DNA of 64,000 nt from Vibrio pacinii DSM 19139 (GCF_000711795.1 NZ_KL543976.1:1-64000), one strand, 5' to 3'; shown: positions 8,039-17,712, numbered from the stretch's first letter. The notes: a model not told the origin generated them from the letters alone. Translations and numbers: made by a program.

Positions 8039-8899
8039 TTAGGTGAAAAATGTCAAGCCAATATAAATACCACATAAGGTATCGTGCCCAGAAGAGTGGC
8101 CAATTGCCAATAAGTGGTCGATTTGGTTTTTAATCGGATTGCCATTAAGAACAGCAGCGTATAGGTCGACTATTTCTTGGTTATATTGGTGATCACAAGC
8201 TGACCGCAGCATAACGCCGCTCACATCAGTGGTTTTATGTACTGCATTGAGACACGCCGATTGTAAGGTGGCAAAGTAGGGGTGCTCAATCACATCCAAT
8301 ACCGAAAGTAATCCGACAAGCAAGTCGTCGGAAGAAGGCGTCAACCCTGCCCCAAAACCAACAAAGCCATTTAAATCAATGGTTAAAGACTGTTTTTCTA
8401 ACTCGTCAATAAATGTAATCAATTTAGGGATAAAGTAATCCGACAGCATAGCTGAGTAGTAAGTGACAGTGGATGACATAACTAACTTGTCAGAGAAGCA
8501 CAGCAAAGGGTAGATACCCATTTCAACCTGATGGGCATATAAATCGTTATAGATGGCCGTCTTTATCTGCGTAGTGAATGCGATTTTATGGCTCAAATAG
8601 GGAGAAAACTGGCGCACAGACTGCGGCCTAATGATCAGTTGATTTCGTTTTAGGCCAGACTGCTGTGGATTAAAAATAAGCTCAATCGTCTGATTGACCT
8701 GCAGGTCCTTAAACCAATCTGGATCGTTGACCATTAATGCGCGCGGGTTCATTCTTTTCGTTTCATCAATGATGGAAATTAACCCTAATTCACTAGTCAA
8801 ATTACACGCGGAATTAAATATAGAGTGAACTTGAGCACAAATATAGGGTTTATTTTCTAACTCTTTATAGAGAGGCTGTGAAGTTTGAATAACGTCCAT
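8039..8899 (-). CDS. allH: DUF2877 protein, AllH/YlbF-like oxamate carbamoyltransferase component
   Basis: The 286-residue protein shows the DUF2877 signature GFVGFGAGLTPSSDDLLVGLL at about residues 178-198 and a late GHSSGHDTLCG box. In E. coli the homologue YlbF (AllH) is reported to form, with FdrA (AllF) and YlbE (AllG), the oxamic transcarbamylase that splits oxalurate with phosphate into oxamate and carbamoyl phosphate. Here it is separated from the other subunits and lies 14 bp behind the LysR gene on the same strand, so it is probably co-transcribed with its regulator. The split over two divergent units is unlike the E. coli layout. Confidence 0.78.
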   Translation of the reverse strand: MDVIQTSQPLYKELENKPYICAQVHSIFNSACNLTSELGLISIIDETKRMNPRALMVNDPDWFKDLQVNQTIELIFNPQQSGLKRNQLIIRPQSVRQFSPYLSHKIAFTTQIKTAIYNDLYAHQVEMGIYPLLCFSDKLVMSSTVTYYSAMLSDYFIPKLITFIDELEKQSLTIDLNGFVGFGAGLTPSSDDLLVGLLSVLDVIEHPYFATLQSACLNAVHKTTDVSGVMLRSACDHQYNQEIVDLYAAVLNGNPIKNQIDHLLAIGHSSGHDTLCGIYIGLTFFT

Positions 8900-8913
8900 T
8901 GTGATTACTGCCG

Positions 8914-9783
8914 TTATATATACAGTTTGCCTGTGTGCGTATATTCAAGTTCAAATAAACGAACCAGCGTCGTAGCGATTTTATGTAAGACGGAACTATG
9001 CATATCCGCGATATAGAGTCCTAAATAAAGATCGTCGGCAGGGGCGAGAGATTGAAGCTCTTCAACAACGATATGTTCGTGTGTTTTGCAGGTTCGAGGT
9101 AACAACGTCACTCCAAAGCCAATCGCTGATGCAGCCATGATCGCAGACAAGTTACTGCTGCAGTAATTAATTCTATGGCTGTAGCCTAGGCGATCGAGTG
9201 AGGTCAGAATATGGTCACGGTATAACGCGCCAGTAGGGAATAGCACCAGTGGAACCACAGGGTTACGAAACGCTGGCGATAAAGCACTATCGAGCCAGAG
9301 TAGAGGTTCGTGACGAAAAGCAAAGGCATTACCGAGAATCGACTGTTTGGTAAGCACAATATCGTATTTTCCCGTTAGGTAGGATTGATAAAGGTCGTTA
9401 CTCAGACCAGAAGTGAATTCAAATAAGACATTATCGCTTTGTTGAAAGGGCATTATAGCTCGAGTGACGTCGACAGAAAGATCGTCAGGTACACCAATTT
9501 TAATTATCGTTTGTTCGGAAGTAGCGTTTAAGCTGTCTAACATGTTGTTGTTAAGCTCAATAATTCGATGCGCATAGCGCAAAACAAATTCACCTTTCTC
9601 TGTTAGTGTGACCTTTTGTGGGGTCCTCACTAGTAAGGCATCTCCGACTATCGATTCTAGGCGGTTTATTTGTTGGCTAATGGTCGATTGAGAGTTGTGG
9701 ATCCGGTCTGCTGCGCGGGTAAAACTTCCGGTTTCGCATACTGCGATGTAAGTCATTAACAATTGTGGGTGGATCAATTTCAT
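8914..9783 (-). CDS. LysR-family transcriptional regulator
   Basis: The N-terminal winged helix (residues 1-60: LLMTYIAVCETGSFTRAADR and SQSTISQQINRLE) is followed by a periplasmic-binding-like effector domain to residue 289. It reads away from the MFS transporter and permease-allFGK genes, the classic placement of a LysR activator, and leads allH. Related palindromes with T-N11-A spacing occur at 9920-9934 and 11416-11430 and could be its sites. A purine-derived or carbamoyl compound would be the natural effector, by inference only. Confidence 0.9.
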   Translation of the reverse strand: MKLIHPQLLMTYIAVCETGSFTRAADRIHNSQSTISQQINRLESIVGDALLVRTPQKVTLTEKGEFVLRYAHRIIELNNNMLDSLNATSEQTIIKIGVPDDLSVDVTRAIMPFQQSDNVLFEFTSGLSNDLYQSYLTGKYDIVLTKQSILGNAFAFRHEPLLWLDSALSPAFRNPVVPLVLFPTGALYRDHILTSLDRLGYSHRINYCSSNLSAIMAASAIGFGVTLLPRTCKTHEHIVVEELQSLAPADDLYLGLYIADMHSSVLHKIATTLVRLFELEYTHTGKLYI

Positions 9784-9919
9784 TTATTCAGTCCTTGTTA
9801 GTATCCACGTTTTATCCTCAGCTGCTTGATTTTGATATGGTATCAGATGTGTATCTATTATCGTCGCTGGGGTAAATATTATTATAAAATTATCACTTAT
9901 TTAAAAAAAGTAAAATATC

Positions 9920-9934
9920 ATTCGATTTATGAAT
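9920..9934. promoter_or_regulatory. Candidate LysR-type box (lysR/MFS intergenic)
   Basis: ATTCGATTTATGAAT is a partial dyad (ATTC/GAAT) with T-N11-A geometry between the divergent regulator and transporter genes. It resembles the palindrome before the permease gene at 11416. Assignment rests on position and similarity only. Confidence 0.35.
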
Positions 9935-10023
9935 GACTACGATTCGAAAAAATAATTTAATAATCACATGGTCAACAAGTAAACTTTTCAAGTTTAAATC
10001 AATCATTAGAGTACTGTTTTATA

Positions 10024-11214
10024 ATGCGCAGTAAATGTAGTTTTGATATTTTTTCTATAAAGGTTTTTGTTGTAATCATATTGGTTGGGCTAAACTTGCG
10101 CCCTTTTTTGGTTGCAATAGGCCCATCGATTGAACAAATTGTGCAAGATACCAATTTGGGATATTCGATGACCTCACTATTGACGTTGATCCCGATGGCG
10201 TTGATGGGGGCGGGGGCGCTTATTATCACTCGCCTGCCATTTTTAGCAGAAAAAATCAGTTATTTGTTGTTTGCATTACTGGCGTTATCGGCTGGAAATA
10301 TGCTGCGACTTTTTGCTTATGACGGTTCTGTTTTGATCCTATCAACTATCATGTGTGGTGGGGCAGTTGCGGTTATACAGTCTTGTGTGCCACGCATCAT
10401 TAAACAATACTTTGCGAAAGAAATGCCTGTCGTCGTCGGTTGTTACTCTGCTTCGTTAATGGTGGGTGGGGCGCTAGGAGCAATTGTCACACAGTCGCTG
10501 ATAGGTGACGGTTTATCATGGCGTTTAAGCATGGCTTGGCTCGCGTTACCGTGCTTTTTTGCATTGGTATTGGCAGGGTTGACTTTGCCACGAAGTTCCT
10601 TTCCTCAAGGAAGTAGTACTGAATGGATGTTACTGTTTAAGCAGAGAAATACCTGGGAGTTAGTGCTGATATTTGGTCTAGTTAATGGTGCGTATGCGTC
10701 CATCGTGACTTGGCTTCCGCCTTATTATCAGAAATTTGGGTTCACGCCAGAACAGAGTAGCCATATGATCCTTGCATTGTCGCTGGCACAAGCTTGCTGT
10801 GCGCTGTTATTACCGGTTGTAATACGAAACCATTTCGAGCGTCGATTGTGGTTGATGCTAATGCTAGCTTCTCTCACTTTAGGGCTATTTGGCCTGATGC
10901 TTTGGCCTAAGCTTTTCCCATATACATGGTCAATGCTTTGTGGCGTAGGTTTGGGAGGCGCGTTTTCTATCTGTATGCTCTTGGCACTAGAGCGGTACCA
11001 AAGTGTAGAACAGTCCAATGCGCTTAGTGTCATCATGCAAGGTGGTGGCTTTTTGTTGGCGTCGTTGTTTCCGCTGATATTTATTGTATTGGTTGAATTG
11101 TCTGGGCACTTTCATGTCGGGTGGGCGATGCAAATAATATCGCTATTTCTTGCCGGCACGTTGTGTTCTAGGTTACCAAAGCTTGTAAAAAAGCCCTCTG
11201 AAGTCAAAGTATGA
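10024..11214 (+). CDS. MFS transporter, CynX/NimT family
   Basis: About 12 hydrophobic segments are spread over 396 residues. The opening GLNLRPFLVAIGPSIEQI is typical of the CynX/NimT (cyanate and nitroimidazole) branch of the major facilitator superfamily. The gene is divergent from the LysR regulator and upstream of the carbamoyltransferase operon. It may export or import an anion of the pathway such as oxamate, oxalurate or cyanate, an inference from context. A 500-bp gap separates it from the permease gene. Confidence 0.8.
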   Translation: MRSKCSFDIFSIKVFVVIILVGLNLRPFLVAIGPSIEQIVQDTNLGYSMTSLLTLIPMALMGAGALIITRLPFLAEKISYLLFALLALSAGNMLRLFAYDGSVLILSTIMCGGAVAVIQSCVPRIIKQYFAKEMPVVVGCYSASLMVGGALGAIVTQSLIGDGLSWRLSMAWLALPCFFALVLAGLTLPRSSFPQGSSTEWMLLFKQRNTWELVLIFGLVNGAYASIVTWLPPYYQKFGFTPEQSSHMILALSLAQACCALLLPVVIRNHFERRLWLMLMLASLTLGLFGLMLWPKLFPYTWSMLCGVGLGGAFSICMLLALERYQSVEQSNALSVIMQGGGFLLASLFPLIFIVLVELSGHFHVGWAMQIISLFLAGTLCSRLPKLVKKPSEVKV

Positions 11215-11415
11215 TTCTGCGTGACAATCGTGCTTTGTTGTTCGATTGTCGAGCTTATAACCAAGCTTCTTGAAGTTGTAGGCACTATCACATCGACATT
11301 CCCCTCCTTAAAATTATCGATATTTTCCAAATGATTATTTATAAGCCGCAACGTTCATTCACTTGCGGATAATAAATGAGAGTGACGATTCTAATTTATA
11401 TTGCTAATTGTGATT

Positions 11416-11430
11416 ATTTGATTATCAAAT
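11416..11430. promoter_or_regulatory. Candidate LysR-type operator before the permease operon
   Basis: ATTTGATTATCAAAT is a perfect dyad (7-bp arms around one base) with T-N11-A geometry, about 285 bp before the permease start. Confidence 0.4.
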
Positions 11431-11458
11431 ACTCAAATTAACGCCTCAAATAAAACTA

Positions 11459-11474
11459 TGTGATTTGCATCATG
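11459..11474 (+). promoter_or_regulatory. Weak CRP-like site
   Basis: TGTGATTTGCATCATG has one perfect half (TGTGA) and a poor second half at the proper 6-nt spacing. Catabolite control of the operon would be sensible but is unproven. Confidence 0.3.
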
Positions 11475-11715
11475 AATGTAAATTGAAATTTTTCTATGTG
11501 GAAAGGCCGGAATTTAGTGCATTGTCACAGAAAAAACCTCTAATCCCCTAGTTTTGTTAATGGATTGTTTCGATGAGTGAAGTGTATTAGAGGATATTAT
11601 TTCTTTAGATAGTCATCATCCATTTTATTAATTTATAAAACTTAGTAAATCTTGCTAATTTTCATATGGTTTAAGAGATTTGAATAATGAAATAAATTAC
11701 ATTAGGAAAATAACT

Positions 11716-13275
11716 ATGGATATAACAAAAATATGGCGAAAAGGCGATTGGGCTGCATTCTTTGGCCTGTTTACCAATAACCTAACTAACTTATTAACCA
11801 TGATGGGCTTGTTGCTCTTTGTGGTTGGTTTACCTAAAGACTTTGTGATGGGGCAAGTGGCGCCTGCATTTGGCTTTGCGGTCATGTGCGCGAGTATTTT
11901 TTACGCGTGGTTTGCTTATAAATTGAAAACAGAAACAGGTCGTAACGATGTCACGGCTCTGCCTTCTGGGCCGAGTGCACCTTCTATTTTTACCGTAACC
12001 TTTTTGGTGATTATGCCGGTTTACCAAACAACGCAAGATGCACAATTTGCAATTCAAATTGCGCTCGTGTGGTGTTTTGTAGAAGCAATGATCCTACTGG
12101 TGGGGTCGTTTTTTGGTGATACGATTCGCCGTATTGTACCGCGTACAGTACTACTGTCCTGTCTTGCCGGCCTTGGTCTGACATTATTGGCGCTAAACCC
12201 TATGCTACAAGCGTTCTCTACTCCGGTTGTGTCGTTTGTGGTTCTTGGTTTGATCTTCATCAACTGGTTTGGTTCTAAACCACTGTTCCCTAAAATCCCT
12301 ACCGGTTTGTTACTGATTATTGTTGGTACAGTGCTCGCCTGGGTATTTGGACTGCAGTCTCCAGAAGCCATCGTAGCTTCACTGTCTGACGCAGGTTTCA
12401 ACCCACCAGGTCTACACATTGATGACTTTATGGAAGGTATCCCTCATGCATTGCCTTACTTGGCATCAGCAGTACCTCTCGGTCTGGCGAACTATGTTTT
12501 TGATTTAGAAAACATTGAAAGTGCGGATGCCGCCGGTGATGCCTATCCAACTCGTAAAATCATGATGGTTAACGGCCTGTCTTCAATGGTTGGGGCATTT
12601 TTAGGCAACCCATTCCCAGTGACGGTATATGTTGGTCATGCGGCGTACAAAGAAATGGGGGCAAGTATCGGGTACACCTTGTTTAACGGCGTAATCATGT
12701 TTGTGGTGTCACTGCTGGGTCTAGGTGCATTACTGCTCAGTTTGATCCCTGGTGCGGCGATTGCTCCAATCCTTGTTTACATCGGTATCGTAACTGCCAA
12801 CCAAGTGGTACGAGAATCGCCAAAACTTGAAGTTCCAACTATTTTCGTTTGTCTATTTCCTTGGATTGGCTATTGGGCACTGACCATGTTCAAAAACACG
12901 TTGGCAACTGCAGGTACCAACGCTTATGAAGTTGGTATCGATGCTCTGGCAGCGAAAGGTATTTACTACCAAGGGATGGTCGGTTTAGGTAATGGTGCAC
13001 CTCTCGCGAGCTTGCTATGGGGTTGTATGGTGTGTTTCGCCATTAATAACAAACCTCTACGTGCAGTGGTGGCAGCATTGGTTGCGGCTTTGCTATCACT
13101 TATCGGCTTTATCCACGCTAGTGGTGTTGGTTTCGCTCAGCCTGAATCGATGATGTATGTCTACTCGTACTTAATGCTAGCTGGTCTGTTTGGTATTAAG
13201 CACTACTACAACGTCAAGGAAAGCGTCGCTGAAGCTGAATTAGAAGTAAAGAAATTACAGTCGGAAACGGTGTAG
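11716..13275 (+). CDS. NCS2-like (xanthine/uracil-type) permease
   Basis: This 519-residue membrane protein has about 12-14 hydrophobic segments. It belongs to the nucleobase transporter fold, with a TGRNDVTALPSGPSAPSIF segment at about residues 65-83 in the place of the usual transmembrane-3 motif and LGNPFPVTVYVGHAAYK in the middle. It is distant from well studied UraA/UacT members, so the substrate is uncertain: a purine, hydantoin or carbamoylated breakdown product would fit the neighbours. The frame is open from a TTG at 11680, but AGGAAA spaced before the ATG at 11716 marks the likely start. The ankyrin-TPR gene follows after 10 bp. Confidence 0.72.
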   Translation: MDITKIWRKGDWAAFFGLFTNNLTNLLTMMGLLLFVVGLPKDFVMGQVAPAFGFAVMCASIFYAWFAYKLKTETGRNDVTALPSGPSAPSIFTVTFLVIMPVYQTTQDAQFAIQIALVWCFVEAMILLVGSFFGDTIRRIVPRTVLLSCLAGLGLTLLALNPMLQAFSTPVVSFVVLGLIFINWFGSKPLFPKIPTGLLLIIVGTVLAWVFGLQSPEAIVASLSDAGFNPPGLHIDDFMEGIPHALPYLASAVPLGLANYVFDLENIESADAAGDAYPTRKIMMVNGLSSMVGAFLGNPFPVTVYVGHAAYKEMGASIGYTLFNGVIMFVVSLLGLGALLLSLIPGAAIAPILVYIGIVTANQVVRESPKLEVPTIFVCLFPWIGYWALTMFKNTLATAGTNAYEVGIDALAAKGIYYQGMVGLGNGAPLASLLWGCMVCFAINNKPLRAVVAALVAALLSLIGFIHASGVGFAQPESMMYVYSYLMLAGLFGIKHYYNVKESVAEAELEVKKLQSETV

Positions 13276-13285
13276 GGGGAACATT

Positions 13286-14545
13286 ATGAATAGCATTACT
13301 TCAGTATCACTGCATGACTTAGTCAAAGAAGATTCTCCGAGCGAAGTGATTAGACTGTTAGAGAATAACGCCTTAATTGACGCTCGCGATGACAATGGTT
13401 GCACTCCGCTGATGATTGCAGTGCAAAATAACAATATCGCAATGGCTGAGTTACTTTTGAAACAGGGGGCAGATACTAACGCACGCGATATTACTATGCT
13501 AACGCCTTATTTGTGCGCGGGTGCGAATGGTTTCCATGAACTGTTGACACTGACACTTAAATACGGTGCTGATGTAACCAGCGTTAACCGTTTTGGTGGT
13601 ACACCATTGCTGCCATCAAGTGAGAAAGGTTTTTTACGTACAGTGCAAGTCAGCTTAGAGGCGGGAATTCCTGTCAACCACGCGAATAAACTTGGTTGGT
13701 CTGCATTATTAGAAGCGGTCATTCTTGGTGACGGTGGCTATCTGTACGGAGACGTTATTGAGGTGCTATTGGACGCAGGTGCTGATCAACATCTTAAAGA
13801 CCGCAATGGTGTGAGTGCATTGGAACACGCTAAAGCACGTCAGCAAACACGTATCGTTGAGCTGATGAAAAGAGATACGGTGCGCCAGAGCCAAAGTGAA
13901 GCCCTACACGCAGTTAAAGCTTGTATCAAAGCGTTTGATTACGAAGGTGCGATGGCGGTGTTAACCGACCGGCCTAGCGAGTTTAGCGATCAAGCTGGTT
14001 ATCACTACTACCGTGGTTACGTATTGATGGAACTAGGCCGCTATCAAGAAGCGATTGACGCTTATCGCCATGGTTTGCCACTGAGTGAAAACCCAGCGGA
14101 ATTCCATCTCTATATTGCTAATAGCTACCGTTTGGCAAAACAGAGCGAGCAAGCATTAACAGAGTTTGATCTCGGTATTGCCGCGGACCCTGAATCACCA
14201 TTCGTTCGCTATCACAAATCAAACTACCTACGCGAGTTAGGTATGCATGACGTCGCTGTTGATACGATGCGTCAATTGTTAGTGGCGGAGCCAAATCGTT
14301 ACGACTACTCGTTCCATTTGGCGAATAGTTTGCGTTCATTAGGCAAACATAGTGCAGCGATATGCGCGATCGAAAATGCCATAACTCATGATTACACCAA
14401 TGCTCTGTATTATTTACACAAAGGAAAATCACTAGAGTTAATGGGAAAAAACAAACAAGCGCTAATACTTGCAAATTATGCGATTGATGTTTGTGATGAT
14501 AGTAATGAATTGTTGGAATTCAAACGTAAGCTACTCAATGAATAG
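13286..14545 (+). CDS. Ankyrin-repeat plus TPR protein
   Basis: The 419-residue protein has about five ankyrin repeats (residues about 32-195, with G-TPL and LLL-GAD motifs) followed by about five tetratricopeptide repeats (about 205-410, for example YRGYVLMELGRYQEAIDAYR). It has no signal peptide, membrane segment or catalytic motif, so it should be a cytosolic scaffold. It is embedded between the permease and allF with a strong GGGGGAAC ribosome binding site. Its constant company with the transporter and carbamoyltransferase suggests it assembles or regulates them. I know of no characterised equivalent. Confidence 0.85.
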   Translation: MNSITSVSLHDLVKEDSPSEVIRLLENNALIDARDDNGCTPLMIAVQNNNIAMAELLLKQGADTNARDITMLTPYLCAGANGFHELLTLTLKYGADVTSVNRFGGTPLLPSSEKGFLRTVQVSLEAGIPVNHANKLGWSALLEAVILGDGGYLYGDVIEVLLDAGADQHLKDRNGVSALEHAKARQQTRIVELMKRDTVRQSQSEALHAVKACIKAFDYEGAMAVLTDRPSEFSDQAGYHYYRGYVLMELGRYQEAIDAYRHGLPLSENPAEFHLYIANSYRLAKQSEQALTEFDLGIAADPESPFVRYHKSNYLRELGMHDVAVDTMRQLLVAEPNRYDYSFHLANSLRSLGKHSAAICAIENAITHDYTNALYYLHKGKSLELMGKNKQALILANYAIDVCDDSNELLEFKRKLLNE

Positions 14546-14603
14546 ATGAAAATCATAACATTGGAATAAATTAAATCTAATTATTCGGTTATTAAAACTT
14601 TGT

Positions 14604-14636
14604 GGCAATGGCGGCAAAGCATGGCCCGCCATTGCC
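14604..14636 (+). promoter_or_regulatory. Intercistronic hairpin before allF
   Basis: GGCAATGGCGG and CCGCCATTGCC form an 11-bp perfect stem with an 11-nt loop, about 30 nt before the allF start. No U run follows, so it more likely affects mRNA processing or stability than termination. Confidence 0.5.
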
Positions 14637-14667
14637 CAAATAAAGTAAATAAATAAAAGAGGCGAAT

Positions 14668-16224
14668 ATGTTCGTTAAAGTAATAGTCAAAAAAAATACC
14701 TATTTTGATTCAGTGTCATTAATGGCGTTGTCTACAAAAGTCAATGAGTTACCAGATGTTGAACAAGCATTTGTCGCCATGGCGACCGACATGAATAAAG
14801 GTGTATTAGACAATGTAGGTTTATTAGACGATGAAATTAGTAGTGCGAACAGCGGTGACCTATTTATTGTTATAAAAGCGGTTAGCGAAGAAGCGTGTGA
14901 ACAGACGCTTGAAGAAGTTGAAAAGCTATTAAAAGGTGGCGATAACGCAACTTCTGGATTAGGTGGTGCACAAGAGCAGAAATTTACCACGCTCAAAAGT
15001 GCCTTAAAAAAGCAACCTGAAGCAAACCTTGCCATTATTTCTGTGCCGGGCGAATTTGCGACACGTGAAGCGAAAATCGCGTTGAATAACGATCTGCACG
15101 TGTTGATGTTCAGTGACAATGTATCTGTTGCAGATGAAATCGAACTCAAAACCCTCGCTCATGAAAAAGGTCTGATGATGATGGGGCCAGACTGCGGTAC
15201 GGCGATCATCAATAACGTCGGTCTTTGCTTTGCAAATAAAGTCCGTGCTGGAAATATCGGAATTGTTGGCGCATCAGGCACAGGTAGCCAGGAGGTAGCG
15301 GCACGTATCCATGATTTTGGCGGCGGCATTACTCAGCTACTAGGTACTGGTGGCCGTGATTTGAGCGAAGCGGTTGGCGGCATCATGATGCTTGATGGAT
15401 TACGAGCTCTAGAAGCTGACCCTAGCACCGAAGTAGTATTAATCGTTTCTAAACCGGCAGCGAAAAACGTCGAAGCCAAAGTGCTTGAGCAAGTGAAATC
15501 GATGTCGAAACCTGTTGTCGTTTGTCTACTTGGCGGCGAAGAGGCGCCAGTGGTAGCTGCTGGGGCACATTTTGCCAAAACCACCAAAGAAGCAGCGTTA
15601 CAAGCGGTTATTCTTGCTGGTATCGATGAAGCCAGCATTAACAAGCGCTCGCTCAATTTGCCTTTGATTGAAGAGATTAAAGCGAAACTCACGCCCGAGC
15701 AAAAATACATCCGCGGTCTATTCTGTGGCGGTACGTTATGTGAAGAATCGATGATGTTAGCCAGTGAGTCTTTCTCAGAGGTGTACAGTAATATCGCGAA
15801 AAACCCACAACAGCGCTTAGCTGATATTAACGTTAGCCAAGCCCATACCTTCATCGATTTTGGTGATGATGATTTCACTAATGGTCGCCCACACCCGATG
15901 ATTGACCCATCGTCACGCATCGAACGTTTACTAAAGGAAGCCGACGATCCAGAAGTTGGCGTTATCGTTGTTGACTTCGTGATTGGTTATGGCTCTCACC
16001 AAGACCCCGTCGGTGTCACGCTTCCTGCCATTATTGAAGCGAAGCAAAAAGCCGAAGCTCGTGGCCAACATTTAGAAATCCTTGGTTATGTTCTCGGGAC
16101 GGATTTAGATACTCCAGACATGAATGAGCAAATCGAGAAGTTGGCACAAGCGGGAGTGACTATCTCTAGCAGCAGTCAGAACACCGGATTACTGGCGCGT
16201 GGTTTTGTGAGCAAAGGAGAATAA
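14668..16224 (+). CDS. allF: FdrA/AllF, oxamate carbamoyltransferase subunit (acyl-CoA synthetase-like)
   Basis: This 518-residue protein of the FdrA family has a succinyl-CoA synthetase-like fold. It shows a Rossmann-type segment (GNIGIVGASGTGSQEVAARIHDFGGG-like region, about residues 195-215), MGPDCGTAIINNVGL at about 172-186, and a second CoA-ligase domain in the C-terminal half. E. coli FdrA (AllF) is reported as one of three proteins (AllFGH) of oxamic transcarbamylase, acting in anaerobic allantoin use. The stop is 2 bp before allG. GAGGCGAAT precedes the start. Confidence 0.88.
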   Translation: MFVKVIVKKNTYFDSVSLMALSTKVNELPDVEQAFVAMATDMNKGVLDNVGLLDDEISSANSGDLFIVIKAVSEEACEQTLEEVEKLLKGGDNATSGLGGAQEQKFTTLKSALKKQPEANLAIISVPGEFATREAKIALNNDLHVLMFSDNVSVADEIELKTLAHEKGLMMMGPDCGTAIINNVGLCFANKVRAGNIGIVGASGTGSQEVAARIHDFGGGITQLLGTGGRDLSEAVGGIMMLDGLRALEADPSTEVVLIVSKPAAKNVEAKVLEQVKSMSKPVVVCLLGGEEAPVVAAGAHFAKTTKEAALQAVILAGIDEASINKRSLNLPLIEEIKAKLTPEQKYIRGLFCGGTLCEESMMLASESFSEVYSNIAKNPQQRLADINVSQAHTFIDFGDDDFTNGRPHPMIDPSSRIERLLKEADDPEVGVIVVDFVIGYGSHQDPVGVTLPAIIEAKQKAEARGQHLEILGYVLGTDLDTPDMNEQIEKLAQAGVTISSSSQNTGLLARGFVSKGE

Positions 16225-16226
16225 CA

Positions 16227-17645
16227 ATGAGCAAAGTAGCACAACTATTTTCAGATCTGAATGTGATCAATGTTGGTTTGGAATTTTTTAAACAGGACAT
16301 TCAGAAACAACAAGCGCCAGTCACTCAAGTGAGCTGGCAGCCAATTGCTGGTGGTAATAAAGATGTGATTGATGCACTGGATAAATTGGCACAGCCCGAC
16401 ATCAGCGCAAAAATCGAAGCGGCAAACGAAGAAGCGGTACAGCGCATCATCAATTCACACCCTGTATTGATCGGTTACGAACGAGCAATTGATGTGGTTC
16501 CGGGTATGACCAAAACCACTATCCTCCACGCAGGCCCTCCGGTTGCTTGGGATGATATGAATGGTCCAATGCGCGGTGCGGTTACCGGTGCACTGATTTT
16601 TGAAGGATTAGCGAGCAACCTAGACGAAGCATTCAAACTTGCTGGTTCAGGTGAGATCACCTTCTCGCCATGTCACGAGCACGATTGTGTTGGCTCAATG
16701 GCGGGTGTTACTTCTGCATCGATGTACATGCATATAGTGAAAAACCAAACTTACGGTAACATCGCGTACACCAACCTTAGTGAGCAGATGGCAAAAATCT
16801 TGCGTATGGGGGCGAACGACGAGAGCGTGGTTGAGCGTCTTGTATGGATGCGTGATGTCCTTGGTCCAATGCTGAAAGCAGCAATGGAAATCGGTGAGCC
16901 GATTGACCTACGTCTGATGCTGGCGCAAGCGCTGCACATGGGCGATGAGTGCCACAACCGCAATAACGCGGGCACGGCACTCTTGGCACAGGCTTTGACG
17001 CCACGAATTCTACAAACAGATTTCACGACCGAGCAAAAACGCGAAGTCTTCGAGTTTATCGCTTCTAGTGATTACTTTTCTGGTCCTACGTGGATGGCAA
17101 TGTGTAAGTGTGCACTCGATGCGGGACACGGCATCGAAAACAGCACGCTGGTCACCACGATGGCACGAAATGGTGTGGAGTTTGGTATCCGTGTGAGTGG
17201 AATGCCTGGTTTTACTTGGTTCACTGGCCCTGCGCAAAGAGTGGTTGGCCCTTTATTTGCGGGTTACAAGCCAGAAGATTCTGGTCTGGATATCGGGGAC
17301 AGTGCGATCACTGAAACATACGGAATTGGCGGCTTTGCAATGGCCACTGCACCTGCGATCGTTGCTTTGGTTGGCGGTACAGTAGGAGAAGCGATCGATT
17401 ACTCAATCCAAATGGATGAAATCACCACCGCGGTTAACCCGAATGTGACGATCCCTCTTCTTAACTTCAAAGGCATCTCATCTGGTATTGATGTACGCAA
17501 GGTATTGGAAACGGGGATTCTGCCTATCATCAACACCGCTATTGCTCACAAAGAACCAGGGGTAGGTATGATCGGTTGTGGGATCACTAACCCGCCAATC
17601 GAGTGTTTTGAGAAAGCGTTACTCGCCTTCGCCAACAAGCTGTAA
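16227..17645 (+). CDS. allG: DUF1116 protein YlbE/AllG, oxamate carbamoyltransferase subunit
   Basis: The 472-residue DUF1116 protein has the motifs HAGPPVAWDDMNGPMRGAV (about residues 92-110), FSPCHEHDCVGSMAGVTSASM and HMGDECHNRNNAGTALL. The His/Cys/Asp-rich boxes may form the active site. It acts with AllF and AllH as described in E. coli. The 2-bp spacing to allF implies coupled translation. Hairpin-containing DNA of 140 bp separates it from the carbamate kinase gene. Confidence 0.88.
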   Translation: MSKVAQLFSDLNVINVGLEFFKQDIQKQQAPVTQVSWQPIAGGNKDVIDALDKLAQPDISAKIEAANEEAVQRIINSHPVLIGYERAIDVVPGMTKTTILHAGPPVAWDDMNGPMRGAVTGALIFEGLASNLDEAFKLAGSGEITFSPCHEHDCVGSMAGVTSASMYMHIVKNQTYGNIAYTNLSEQMAKILRMGANDESVVERLVWMRDVLGPMLKAAMEIGEPIDLRLMLAQALHMGDECHNRNNAGTALLAQALTPRILQTDFTTEQKREVFEFIASSDYFSGPTWMAMCKCALDAGHGIENSTLVTTMARNGVEFGIRVSGMPGFTWFTGPAQRVVGPLFAGYKPEDSGLDIGDSAITETYGIGGFAMATAPAIVALVGGTVGEAIDYSIQMDEITTAVNPNVTIPLLNFKGISSGIDVRKVLETGILPIINTAIAHKEPGVGMIGCGITNPPIECFEKALLAFANKL

Positions 17646-17688
17646 TTAAAAGAGTGGAAAGGGGCTTAGCCTCATAACGTTCAACGAC

Positions 17689-17712
17689 TGCGCTAGTGGA
17701 GGCACTGGCGCA
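17689..17712 (+). promoter_or_regulatory. Intercistronic hairpin between allG and allK
   Basis: TGCGCTAGTG pairs with CACTGGCGCA (one wobble) around GAGG, without a following U run. It resembles the hairpin before allF in having no terminator tail. Confidence 0.45.

Larger units (their letters stand above)
11215..11715. other. Regulatory gap before the permease-allFGK operon
   Basis: No gene is visible. It contains a perfect 15-bp dyad (11416-11430), a CRP-like sequence (11459-11474: TGTGA-N6-TCATG) and AT-rich DNA. The ribosome binding site AGGAAA precedes the permease ATG at 11716. Confidence 0.5.

Noticed and set aside
11416..11430. FNR site
   Set aside because: FNR needs TTGAT-N4-ATCAA; here the arms nearly abut, so the spacing is wrong.
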